From positions 1 through 20,935 of the forward strand of contig DEWM01000083.1 of the NCBI GenBank assembly GCA_002363635.1: a stretch of 20,935 nt of DNA, in the 5' to 3' direction. Under the pieces are notes generated by a model that made no database searches, had not been told where the DNA came from, and was given only the letters and a program-made list of their open reading frames with translations. Shown in pieces: positions 1-7,590 of the stretch (its first letter is position 1; every line of letters begins with the position of its first letter). Position numbers and translations under genes: made by a program. Source of the stretch: Caryophanales bacterium UBA3210. GTDB taxonomy: Bacteria; Bacillota_I; Bacilli_A; RFN20; CAG-449.

Positions 1-1850
1 ATGTTTTGTAAGTTTGGATCAGAAGAAGAAAGTCTTCCAGTCTGAGTTAATGCTTGGTTATAGGTAGTATGAATCTTGTTATCTTCATGTAGATAAGATA
101 GTAATCCAGTTGTATAAGTAGAAATTAATTTAGAATATTTACGATATTCAATAATTAAAGGTACTACTGGATGAGATGAAGCAAGTTCGTTTAAAACTTC
201 TACAGAAGTTGATTCTTTTTTGCCGTGAGGTAAAGCAAGTTTAGTATATAGTAATTCTGCAACTTGCTTAGGAGAAGAAATATTAAATTCATATCCTGCT
301 AAATCATAAATCTGTTTTGTTAATTCATCTAATTTAAGTTGATATTCTTGGTTAATAGATGATAAGACATCTTTATTTAATGGGAAACCTTCTATTTCCA
401 TACGTGCAAGAATATCACATAAAGGGAGTTCAATATCGTTATATAAAGATAAGAGTTCTCCTTCTTTTAATTCTTTTAAAGAAGCTTCTTCTACTTGAGG
501 AAGATAATACGCCATAAGTTTAAATTCTCCATTATCTTCAAATAGAGAAATTTCTTCATTCTTTAAAAGTAAATTAATTCCATAATATCCGTAAATTGAT
601 ACTTGGTCATTATTTAAAGCAGGGTTAATTAGGTAAGAGGCTAAAGTTAGGTCGTATTTTAGGCCGTTAACTTCAATACCTAAATAAGATAAAGCAACTT
701 TAAGTGCTTTAAAATCATATGTCTTTTTAGGTATAGATTCATCTTTCATATAAGCGATAAAATCTTTATCGTTAAATTTATTTCTAGGTAAATAATAGAC
801 TTCATTATCGACATTAAAATATAATCCATTAACTTGAGAAAGGTGATAATTACCTTTTTCTATATCTAAGATAAGATATTCTGGATTTTTGATTTCTTTA
901 AAATTCTTTAATTCTTTTACTTCTATCTCGATAATTTCTTGCTTAATTTCTTCTTTCTTTTCATTAGTAGAGGAGATGTGACAAGGTTTAAGTTTTTTTG
1001 CTAAAGAGAAGAATTCATATTTAGAATAAAATGATGATAATTCGTTGTAACTATAACCTTGATAAACTAAATCATTTAATGTGAATGGTAAAGGTACGTC
1101 AGTAACGATAGTTGCCATAAATTTGCATTTTTTACCATCTTCTTGATTGAGAAGAATCTTTTCTGCCATCTTGGATTTTTGGCCTTTCATACCTTCAATG
1201 ATAGCTTCTAAAGATCCGTATTCATTTAATAATTTAACTGCAGTTTTTTCTCCAACCCCAGGAATACCTTTTAAGTTATCTGATGGGTCACCCATTAAAC
1301 CTTTAAAATCTTTGATTTGTTCAGGAGTTAAGCCCATTGTTTCTTTTAATAATGGTGCAGTCATATCAACTACATCAGTAAGACCTTTTTTTAGCATTCT
1401 TACAGTAATATGGTCATCAATTAACTGCAAATAGTCTTTATCAGAAGTAAAACAAATTGTTTCAATACCTTCTTTTGAACCAAGTTTTGCCACAGTACCT
1501 GCAATATCGTCTGCTTCATATCCATCAACTTCATAATATTTGATGTTCATAGCATCAAGCATTTCACGTGCTACTGGAAGTTGTGCGACTAAATCTAGGT
1601 CAGTTTCTTTACGTTGAGCTTTATATTCAGGCATTGCTTGATGTCTAAAGGTTTTACTACCTTTATCAAAGGCAACGACAATTTCGTCTCCCTGTTCTAA
1701 AGAAGAAACGATTTTAGTAATCATATTGGAGAAACCAAAAATTGCGTTAGTAGGGAAACCATCTTTTCTTCTCATAATGTTTCCTGTGAAGGAAGTTGCA
1801 AAGTACGCTCTAAAGAGAAGTGAGTTTCCGTCAATTACATATAATTTCAT
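1..1850 (-). CDS. polA: DNA polymerase I (partial, C-terminal catalytic part outside window)
   Basis: Repair and Okazaki-fragment polymerase. The 616 visible residues start with a 5'-3' exonuclease domain (about 1-290): VIDGNS at 5-10, YEADD at 111-115, TSDKD at 136-140, and GDPSDN at 187-192 followed by the helix-hairpin-helix GIPGVGEKTA. A 3'-5' exonuclease-like domain follows (about 320-480). It keeps a DIE at 329-331 that resembles the Exo I DxE, but the Exo II region looks like the degenerate Bacillus type, so proofreading is doubtful. The start of the polymerase domain is present (NISSPKQ, then QTGRLSSSDPNLQN at the window edge). Motifs A, B and C, which carry the catalytic aspartates, lie beyond base 1. 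The start ATG (1850-1848) is one base after the dnaE stop and has a GGAGG site inside dnaE, so the two genes are probably co-transcribed and translationally coupled. Identification is firm. Confidence 0.97.
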   Translation of the reverse strand, partial: MKLYVIDGNSLLFRAYFATSFTGNIMRRKDGFPTNAIFGFSNMITKIVSSLEQGDEIVVAFDKGSKTFRHQAMPEYKAQRKETDLDLVAQLPVAREMLDAMNIKYYEVDGYEADDIAGTVAKLGSKEGIETICFTSDKDYLQLIDDHITVRMLKKGLTDVVDMTAPLLKETMGLTPEQIKDFKGLMGDPSDNLKGIPGVGEKTAVKLLNEYGSLEAIIEGMKGQKSKMAEKILLNQEDGKKCKFMATIVTDVPLPFTLNDLVYQGYSYNELSSFYSKYEFFSLAKKLKPCHISSTNEKKEEIKQEIIEIEVKELKNFKEIKNPEYLILDIEKGNYHLSQVNGLYFNVDNEVYYLPRNKFNDKDFIAYMKDESIPKKTYDFKALKVALSYLGIEVNGLKYDLTLASYLINPALNNDQVSIYGYYGINLLLKNEEISLFEDNGEFKLMAYYLPQVEEASLKELKEGELLSLYNDIELPLCDILARMEIEGFPLNKDVLSSINQEYQLKLDELTKQIYDLAGYEFNISSPKQVAELLYTKLALPHGKKESTSVEVLNELASSHPVVPLIIEYRKYSKLISTYTTGLLSYLHEDNKIHTTYNQALTQTGRLSSSDPNLQN

Positions 1851-1851
1851 T

Positions 1852-4800
1852 TTATGCCTCCATTTTAATTACTTCGTTTGCAATAAATGATATTCCATAA
1901 TTTTCATCGTTTCTAAAATATCCTTTAAATGCAAAACATTCATTTTCATAAACAACTTTTTTATATTGTTCGTAAGTTTTTGTAAATAATGTAACTTCAA
2001 TATCCATAGAAGAATCAAAGCCGTGAATAATACCCATTTTTTCTTTTTTCTTAGTATTAATTTCTTTAATTTCGTTGACAAAAATAGTAATCATTGTGTC
2101 ACCTTTTTTATTTATTTGAGAAGCGACACTTTTAACTTTGTGCTCACGAATAAATTTTTCATATTTTTTAAGTGGTGAAGAAGATAACATGATTCCTAAA
2201 ACTTCATATTCACGTTGAAGTTTCATGTCTTCATCTTCATCTCTTTCATTGACTTTTGGTCTAAAAACTTCGCTTGAGTTATCAAATAAAGAGATATTAT
2301 ATGCAATATCAGCATACTGCATAAAGGCTTTAATTGATTGGTGGAGAGATAGACGTGAATGATTAAATTCATCAAAACATCCTCCATCAATCATCTTGGA
2401 AAGATTATCTTCTGATAAATTATATTCACGCATTCTCGCGACAAATGTGTCGACATCATTAAAAAGACCATTTTTCTTTCTTTCATAAGCAATAGCCTCA
2501 CCTAAAGTAGAAGGCAACCCTTTAATAGCAGTGAAAGGAATAATTAAAGTATTACCTTTAATTTCGTAAGTTGAAGAAGATAAATTAATTGAAGGTAATC
2601 CTAAAGTTAAATTGAAATATTTTAATTCTTTTAAGAGCTTTACATATTGAGGAGAACCTAGTGTTACTCCGTTAAAGATTGTCGCATAGAATTCTTTTGA
2701 ATAATTTGCTTTTAAATACGCCATACGATAAGTAATTAATGCGTATGCTACTGAGTGAGATTTGTTAAAACCGTAATTAGCAAATTTATCGATTAATTCA
2801 AAAATTTTTAAAGCAACATCATCGTTAATTTTATTTGCTTTTGCACCTAATAAGAATTTTTCTTTTAATTCACTTAATTTTGAGGCATCTTTTTTAGAGA
2901 TAGCACGTCTAAATAAATCAGCTTCTCCAAGATTAAAACCTGCAATATCTTGGACGATTTGCATGATTTGTTCTTGGTAAACGATAACTCCATAAGTAGA
3001 TTTAAGTGTCTTTTCTAGCAATGGGTGTAAATATTTAATCTTTTCTTTATGATTCTTGCCTTCAATAAATAAAGGAATGTTATCCATTGGACCTGGTCTA
3101 TATAAAGCAAGGAGCGCAACTAAATCATCAAAAGAATTGATCTTAACTTTTTCTAATGACTTAGTAATACCTTCACTTTCAAGCTGGAATAAATAAGAAG
3201 TGAATCCTAAATTGAGAATTTCAAAAGTCTTTTTATCGTTTAATGGGATATCTTTTAAGTTAAAGTTAGAATTAATTTTATTAATTTGCTTTTCAATGTT
3301 ATTAATTAAAGTTAGATTTCTTAAACCTAAAATATCCATCTTTAAGAAACCTAAATCTTCAATATAATCTTTTTCAATTTCACAGATTAATCCTTGTTCA
3401 GTTCTAAATGTAGGTAAGACTTCAGTTAAATCTTGTTCATTTAAAATAATACCAGCAGGGTGAATAGAAGTTTGTCTAGGTAGACCATAAATTTTTGATG
3501 CTAAATCAATGATCCTTTTAAAATATGAATCTGATGATAATTTAATTAATGTTTTAGAGTTTTTAAGCGCGTCATTTAAAGTATCAAATCCTCTAGTAGC
3601 ATTTGATAAATTATTAATATCCATCTGGTTGATAGAGAAGACTTTACCTAAATCTTGGAATACTTGTTTTGGACCAATTTCTTGGAAAGTAACAATGTAT
3701 GACATTTGATTTTTTGAATAACGATTTTCAATGTAATTATAGATATCTTGTCTATTAATATCTGCAATATCAATATCGATATCAGGAAGAGTAACTCTAG
3801 AAGGATTTAAGAATCTTTCAAACATTAAATCGTATTTTAAAGGATCTACTTCAGTAATACCAAGTAGATAAGAAATTAATGCACCTGCGGCAGAGCCTCT
3901 ACCAGGACCGACAGGAATATTTTCTTTTTTCGCGTAATTAACATAATCACTGACAATTAAAAAATAATCTAGATATCCCATTTTTTCGATGATGTCTAAT
4001 TCGTATTTTAATCTCTTGATGTAATCTTCGTTTAAAAATAGATTTCTTTCTTTACTTCTTTGTAAACATAGAGAATAAATATAATCTTTTTTGTCTTTTT
4101 TATTTTCTACAGGATAAGAAAGGAGTTTACCTCTTTTCTTAAAGAAATCAAAATTAATTAATTCTTTAATAACATGGGTATTTTTAATTTCTTCTTCTGT
4201 GTAAATAGCATTGACTGCTTTTTCACTTAAGAAATAGTAAGGACCTACTGATTCATCATTTAATTTAAGATTATCTTTATTTTTAATAGCTTCAACGATT
4301 TTTAAAATAAAATCATCTTCCTTCTTTAAATATAAATGACGAGGGAAGGCTACTAAATTATAAGAATGTTTCAAAGCAAAACTTCTAATATATTCGACTT
4401 TATTTTTATCTTCTTTAGAGTAATATTCTATACCAATAAAAGAATGCTCAAATCCTTTTAAGAGAGAGAAAATGTTTTTAGCAATTTCTTCTTCTTTAGC
4501 ACTTTCAATAGAGGAAAGAGGAAGAATACCAATTAATCCTTCTAAATATGGTTCAATATCTTTTTTAGTTTTATTTTCTAAAGCAAGAATCTTACATAAA
4601 TTTAAATATCCTTGTTCATTTTGAATGTAGACTACAAGTTTTGTATTATCTAAATTTAATGTACAACCAAGTAATGGTTTAATATTATTTTTTCTTAAAA
4701 CTTTATCAAAAGTAGGAAAGCCAAAACAATTATTATTATCACAAAGACCGCATGCTTCATGATTAAATTCTTTGCATCCTAAAACAATATCTTCATTTCT

Positions 4801-4857
4801 TAATGTTGAAGATAATAAGGAATAACCGCTTTGTAAGTTTAATGGGATATAGTTCAT
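1852..4857 (-). CDS. dnaE: DNA polymerase III subunit alpha (DnaE type)
   Basis: Replicative C-family DNA polymerase, 1001 residues, somewhat shorter than typical Bacillota DnaE (about 1100). The N-terminal PHP domain (about 1-200) is recognisable from its layout, but the metal-binding HxH is replaced by NLQ (LNLQSGYSLL, 6-15) and the usual TDH/GN region reads CDNNNCFG, so PHP nuclease activity is unlikely. The palm motif GPGRGSAAGA is at 317-326. PDIDID at 358-363 supplies two catalytic aspartates, and KMDILGL (D508) the third. Conserved helices such as FANYGFNKSHSVAYA follow. The last ~110 residues form an OB-fold-like region. There is no N-terminal 3'-5' exonuclease insert, so this is not PolC. 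The ribosome-binding site is weak (AGAAG about 10 bases upstream of the ATG). The gene is divergent from potD1. The dnaE-polA adjacency also occurs in mycoplasmas (established knowledge). Confidence 0.97.
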   Translation of the reverse strand: MNYIPLNLQSGYSLLSSTLRNEDIVLGCKEFNHEACGLCDNNNCFGFPTFDKVLRKNNIKPLLGCTLNLDNTKLVVYIQNEQGYLNLCKILALENKTKKDIEPYLEGLIGILPLSSIESAKEEEIAKNIFSLLKGFEHSFIGIEYYSKEDKNKVEYIRSFALKHSYNLVAFPRHLYLKKEDDFILKIVEAIKNKDNLKLNDESVGPYYFLSEKAVNAIYTEEEIKNTHVIKELINFDFFKKRGKLLSYPVENKKDKKDYIYSLCLQRSKERNLFLNEDYIKRLKYELDIIEKMGYLDYFLIVSDYVNYAKKENIPVGPGRGSAAGALISYLLGITEVDPLKYDLMFERFLNPSRVTLPDIDIDIADINRQDIYNYIENRYSKNQMSYIVTFQEIGPKQVFQDLGKVFSINQMDINNLSNATRGFDTLNDALKNSKTLIKLSSDSYFKRIIDLASKIYGLPRQTSIHPAGIILNEQDLTEVLPTFRTEQGLICEIEKDYIEDLGFLKMDILGLRNLTLINNIEKQINKINSNFNLKDIPLNDKKTFEILNLGFTSYLFQLESEGITKSLEKVKINSFDDLVALLALYRPGPMDNIPLFIEGKNHKEKIKYLHPLLEKTLKSTYGVIVYQEQIMQIVQDIAGFNLGEADLFRRAISKKDASKLSELKEKFLLGAKANKINDDVALKIFELIDKFANYGFNKSHSVAYALITYRMAYLKANYSKEFYATIFNGVTLGSPQYVKLLKELKYFNLTLGLPSINLSSSTYEIKGNTLIIPFTAIKGLPSTLGEAIAYERKKNGLFNDVDTFVARMREYNLSEDNLSKMIDGGCFDEFNHSRLSLHQSIKAFMQYADIAYNISLFDNSSEVFRPKVNERDEDEDMKLQREYEVLGIMLSSSPLKKYEKFIREHKVKSVASQINKKGDTMITIFVNEIKEINTKKKEKMGIIHGFDSSMDIEVTLFTKTYEQYKKVVYENECFAFKGYFRNDENYGISFIANEVIKMEA
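1857..1861 (-). promoter_or_regulatory. polA Shine-Dalgarno embedded in the end of dnaE
   Basis: On the minus strand GGAGG lies in the last dnaE codons (Met-Glu-Ala-stop), 6 bases before the polA ATG. The dnaE stop and the polA start are separated by one base. This fixes the polA start and points to translational coupling. Confidence 0.8.
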
Positions 4858-4931
4858 ATTTATAATTCTTCTTTTTAATTATATTAAAAACATCAGATAA
4901 TTTGTATAAGAAAATTGATTTTTGATTCTTT

Positions 4932-4937
4932 ATTATA
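4932..4937 (-). promoter_or_regulatory. candidate -10 box for dnaE
   Basis: A perfect TATAAT on the minus strand, about 75 bases upstream of the dnaE ATG in the divergent dnaE/potD1 spacer. No convincing -35 lies 17 bases upstream (AAATTT). The spacer is so AT-rich that chance occurrence is likely. Confidence 0.3.
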
Positions 4938-5004
4938 AGAATTAAAATTAATACAAATTTAATTATTTGTTTTCTTTATCTTTTATTTTAAAAATAAAAA
5001 AGTT

Positions 5005-5013
5005 TAATATAAA
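5005..5013 (+). promoter_or_regulatory. candidate -10 region for potD1
   Basis: Overlapping TAATAT (5005-5010) and TATAAA (5008-5013) lie about 40 bases before the potD1 start. The sequence TTTAATATAA is shared with the much clearer rpsU promoter. The -35 is weak (TTTATT at 4982-4987, 17 bases away). The predicted start site is near 5017-5020, directly before the dyad at 5021. Confidence 0.4.
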
Positions 5014-5020
5014 GAAGTTG

Positions 5021-5037
5021 TGTTTATTAATTAAACA
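5021..5037 (+). promoter_or_regulatory. inverted repeat, possible operator of potD1
   Basis: A perfect dyad, TGTTTA-ttaat-TAAACA, lies between the predicted transcription start and the potD1 Shine-Dalgarno (AAGGAG at 5042-5047). Its half-sites, GTTTA and TAAAC, match those of the dyad in front of the HTH-cupin regulator gene (6974-6994), although the spacer is 5 bases here and 7 there. An operator for that regulator is an inference. Confidence 0.4.
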
Positions 5038-5053
5038 ATTTTAAGGAGAAAAA

Positions 5054-6394
5054 ATGAAAAAACTTAGATTAATCACTGCGTGTGCGTTGACGTTCCTAAG
5101 CATGCCATCACTTGTTTCATGTGATAATACATTAACATTAACTGTATACAATGCTGCAGATTATATTGATGAAGGCACAGATGGAGATGGAAATACTATT
5201 GAAGGAAGAAAAGGCTCTATCGCAGCTTTTGAAGAATGGTATGAAAAAGAAACTGGTACACCTATTAAAGTCAATTACCAGAACTATTCTACTATTGAAG
5301 AAATGTACACAAAAATTGAACTTGGACAAATTAAACCTGACTTAGTATGCTCAACAGACTACGTTATCTTAAAGATGAGAGATAACAATATGCTTGAACC
5401 ATATGGCTTTGATGAAAATACAAATTTATATGGAAGTGAATTACAAAATGTTAATGATAATTTATCTCCATATTTAAAAAAGGTCTTTAAGAAAAATGGC
5501 TTCTCAAATTGGGCAGTGCCATATTTCTGGGGAACAATTGGTATTACATATAATCCAGAAGTAGTTGATGAAGAATCAGTTAAATCTTGGAATTTCCAAT
5601 GGAATCCATTAGATAAAGAAGGAAATCTTATCACCGGTAGAAAGATTTCTATTAAAGATTCAATTCGTGCGACATATTTTACTGGAGTAATGCGTGTCTA
5701 TCACGATGAATTAATGTCTTATTCCAAACAATATAAGAATGGTACTTTAGATGCAGATACTTATAACTCAAAAGTAAGTGAAGTATTTAATAAATCTGAT
5801 GCAGAAACTGTAAACAAAGTAAAAAAAGAATTAGAAAAACTTGATGGTTTAGTTCAGCTTGAAGTTGATGATGGTAAAAACGAAATGATTAAGGGAAATC
5901 TAGTTGCAAACCTTGCTTGGTCGGGAGACGCAGTTTACGCAATGGATGGAGGAGAACCTGAACTTAATTTAAAATATTATGTTCCTGAAGAAGGCTCTGA
6001 TATGTGGCTTGATGCTTGGTCAATGTGCAAAGGCGCTAATATTGAAGCCTCTAAAGCATTTGTTAATTTCTTCTCAAGCCCAGAAATCGCTGCAAATAAT
6101 ATGGCAGCAACAGGATATACTTCACCTTTATCATGTGATTCAATATGGAACTTAGTTAAAGATATGTATGATGCAGGAGAAGATTCTGAAAATAACGACG
6201 TAGTAGATTTATCTTATTTCTTTGGTGAAAATCATTTCATCAATATTCCAAAATCTGAAAGAGGAAGACAATTTGATACTCAGTATCCAGATGAAGATAC
6301 TTTAGCTCGCTGCGTCATCCAAAGAGATTTCGGTGAAGAAGGAAAAAGATTAGTAGACAACATGTGGACTGAATTTAAAGCATCTTTACTTTAA
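5054..6394 (+). CDS. potD: polyamine ABC transporter substrate-binding lipoprotein, copy 1 (PotD-like)
   Basis: Extracytoplasmic solute-binding protein, 446 residues, which should capture spermidine/putrescine or a related cation for a PotABC-type importer. It begins with a basic lipoprotein signal peptide and lipobox SLVSC (Cys23), so it is likely membrane-anchored. PotD-like landmarks are TVYNAADYI (30-38), STIEEMYTKI (79-88), DLV...DYV (96-104), VPYFWGT (155-161), LAWSGDA (287-293) and MWLD (317-320). W289, W318 and D320 appear to match ligand-contacting Trp/Trp/Asp of E. coli PotD (by eye). It is about 100 residues longer than E. coli PotD, with extra sequence near 40-60 and 180-280 and in the C-terminal third. 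It is more than half identical by eye to the second copy at 10939, with gapless long blocks. AAGGAG lies 6 bases upstream of the ATG. It forms its own unit, separated from potABC by rpsU and the regulator. Confidence 0.93.
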   Translation: MKKLRLITACALTFLSMPSLVSCDNTLTLTVYNAADYIDEGTDGDGNTIEGRKGSIAAFEEWYEKETGTPIKVNYQNYSTIEEMYTKIELGQIKPDLVCSTDYVILKMRDNNMLEPYGFDENTNLYGSELQNVNDNLSPYLKKVFKKNGFSNWAVPYFWGTIGITYNPEVVDEESVKSWNFQWNPLDKEGNLITGRKISIKDSIRATYFTGVMRVYHDELMSYSKQYKNGTLDADTYNSKVSEVFNKSDAETVNKVKKELEKLDGLVQLEVDDGKNEMIKGNLVANLAWSGDAVYAMDGGEPELNLKYYVPEEGSDMWLDAWSMCKGANIEASKAFVNFFSSPEIAANNMAATGYTSPLSCDSIWNLVKDMYDAGEDSENNDVVDLSYFFGENHFINIPKSERGRQFDTQYPDEDTLARCVIQRDFGEEGKRLVDNMWTEFKASLL

Positions 6395-6435
6395 CTACCA
6401 TAAAATACAAAATGTTCAATTTTTGAAAATTTTAA

Positions 6436-6464
6436 TTGATTTTAGGTATTGCCTTTAATATAAT
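6436..6464 (+). promoter_or_regulatory. rpsU promoter
   Basis: TTGATT (6436-6441), a 17-base spacer and a perfect TATAAT (6459-6464). The predicted start is near 6471, giving a leader of about 38 bases. It is the best-matching plus-strand promoter in the window. Confidence 0.75.
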
Positions 6465-6508
6465 CTTTAATGGTCAAAGCAAACTGCTTGTGAAATGGGG
6501 TGAATTTT

Positions 6509-6682
6509 ATGCCAAAAACAATCGTTAGAGAAAACGAAACAATCGATGATGCATTACGCAGATTCAAGAGACAGGTTAACAAAGCTGGTACCCTAACAGA
6601 AGCTAAGAAGAGAGAATTCTACTTAAAACCAGGTCTTAAGAGAAAAATGAAGTCAGAAATGGCTCGTAGAAAATCATACTAG
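6509..6682 (+). CDS. rpsU: 30S ribosomal protein S21
   Basis: Small basic ribosomal protein, 57 residues, of the 30S platform near the 16S rRNA 3' end. In E. coli it helps base-pairing of the anti-Shine-Dalgarno region. The N-terminus [20 protein letters not shown] and the following KREFYLKPG and basic tail are family hallmarks. An upstream in-frame GTG at 6500 would add three residues. I prefer the ATG at 6509 because GGGGTGA (6497-6503) sits 5 bases before it as a ribosome-binding site and the family normally starts with MP. It is monocistronic: its own promoter lies at 6436-6464 and a strong terminator follows 23 bases after the stop. It splits the two polyamine transport units, with no functional link visible. 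Confidence 0.96.
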   Translation: MPKTIVRENETIDDALRRFKRQVNKAGTLTEAKKREFYLKPGLKRKMKSEMARRKSY

Positions 6683-6704
6683 TTTTTAGTAAATCTACAA
6701 ATTC

Positions 6705-6732
6705 AAACCACGGAATTAACCGTGGTTTTTTT
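6705..6732 (+). terminator. rho-independent terminator of rpsU
   Basis: A perfect 9-bp stem, AAACCACGG / CCGTGGTTT, with loop AATTAA and a T-run of seven. It isolates rpsU from the regulator operon. Confidence 0.9.
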
Positions 6733-6935
6733 ATACTCTTTAAAAGTGTTATAATACGTTAAAATTGTATCTTTAAAACTAATTGAAAAAAGATGACAAA
6801 TTGTCAATAGTTAATATTTATTAAAATTGAATGATTTTGACCCAATTTTTGGCCTTTTTTAGAGTGAAAAAATTGATATAGAATTTTATGAAATTTACAT
6901 GTAAAAAATAAATAATTTATTTTTAAAAAAAGGTA
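6733..6935. other. AT-rich non-coding spacer between rpsU and the regulator operon
   Basis: I see no gene here. It contains a TATAATA at about 6750 without a good -35 and a perfect short palindrome TGACAA-A-TTGTCA (6794-6806). Around 6842-6860 there is a weak CCAA/TTGG hairpin followed by T residues. None is strong enough to assign a function. Confidence 0.5.
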
Positions 6936-6964
6936 TTGATTTATATATATAAACTAATTAATAT
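6936..6964 (+). promoter_or_regulatory. promoter of the regulator-potABCD operon
   Basis: TTGATT (6936-6941), a 17-base spacer and TAATAT (6959-6964), the same -35 and spacing as the rpsU and tRNA promoters. The predicted start near 6971 gives a leader of about 65 bases that contains the dyad at 6974-6994. Confidence 0.65.
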
Positions 6965-6973
6965 TATTTCGTT

Positions 6974-6994
6974 AAGTTTACAACTACTAAACTT
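6974..6994 (+). promoter_or_regulatory. inverted repeat, possible autoregulatory operator
   Basis: A perfect 7-bp dyad, AAGTTTA-n7-TAAACTT, starts about 10 bases after the -10 box, where a bound repressor would block initiation. Its right arm is also part of a direct repeat AAACTTTTTA (6989-6998 and 7011-7020), spaced 22 bases, about two helical turns. The location in front of a HTH regulator gene suggests autoregulation (inference). Confidence 0.45.
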
Positions 6995-7036
6995 TTTAAT
7001 TAAGAATTTCAAACTTTTTAGAAAGGAGAATAGTCG

Positions 7037-7573
7037 ATGCAAATTGGAAAAAAGATTAAAGAATTAAGAACCTTACATAATCTTACCCAACAAGAACTTG
7101 CTAATAGAGTTGAATTAACCAAAGGTTATATTTCACAGTTAGAAAATGATTTAACTGAACCTAGTGTTTCAACTTTAGAAGATATTGTTCTTGCGCTTGG
7201 AACAACATTATCTGATTTTTTTGAAGATGAAAGTAATAAAGAACAAGTTGTTTTCAAAAAAGATGATTATTTTGTTAAAGAATATCCAGGATATACAATA
7301 GACTGGCTAGTCACTAATTCTCAAAAGAATGAGATGGAACCAATTTTAGTAGAAATTAATCCTAATGCAGAAACTGAAATTGATTATCCTCATGAAGGCC
7401 AAGAATTTGGTTATGTTCTTGAAGGAGAAATTCTCTTACAAATTGATAAGAAAGCTTATCGAGTAAAGAAAGGCGAAACTTTCTATTTCGATAGTACTAA
7501 AGATCATTATTTAAAGAATGTTAAAGATAAAGTAGCAAAAGTCATTTGGGTCAGTAGCCCACCAAACTTTTAA
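7037..7573 (+). CDS. XRE-family transcriptional regulator with C-terminal cupin domain
   Basis: DNA-binding sensor protein, 178 residues. Residues 3-60 form a lambda-repressor/XRE helix-turn-helix (QIGKKIKELRTLHNLTQQEL, then GYISQLEN as recognition helix and PSVSTLEDI). Residues 105-172 are a cupin-2 barrel: motif 1 around H119-E123-G130 (HEGQEF...LEGE), motif 2 around G146-H157-N161. This two-domain layout is that of PuuR-like and other small-ligand regulators, and genes of this type often precede potABCD in Bacillota. The ligand is probably a polyamine, but this is inferred from context. GAAAGGAGA lies 7-8 bases before the ATG. It is the first gene of the operon, 17 bases before potA. Dyads upstream of it and of potD1 are candidate targets. 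Confidence 0.9.
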   Translation: MQIGKKIKELRTLHNLTQQELANRVELTKGYISQLENDLTEPSVSTLEDIVLALGTTLSDFFEDESNKEQVVFKKDDYFVKEYPGYTIDWLVTNSQKNEMEPILVEINPNAETEIDYPHEGQEFGYVLEGEILLQIDKKAYRVKKGETFYFDSTKDHYLKNVKDKVAKVIWVSSPPNF

Positions 7574-7590
7574 TTATATGGAGATTAGAT

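Noticed and set aside
1147..1434. A 95-codon plus-strand frame inside polA
   Set aside because: It is antisense to the conserved 5'-3' exonuclease domain of polA and has no start signals.
6416..6439. TCAATT...AATTGA inverted repeat after potD1 as a terminator
   Set aside because: Only six AT-rich pairs with a 12-base loop and no clean T-run. It also overlaps the rpsU -35 box. Read-through from potD1 into rpsU cannot be excluded.
6794..6806. Palindrome TGACAAATTGTCA upstream of the regulator operon
   Set aside because: It is too far (about 130 bases) from the predicted promoter, occurs once and has no partner site near another gene of the window.
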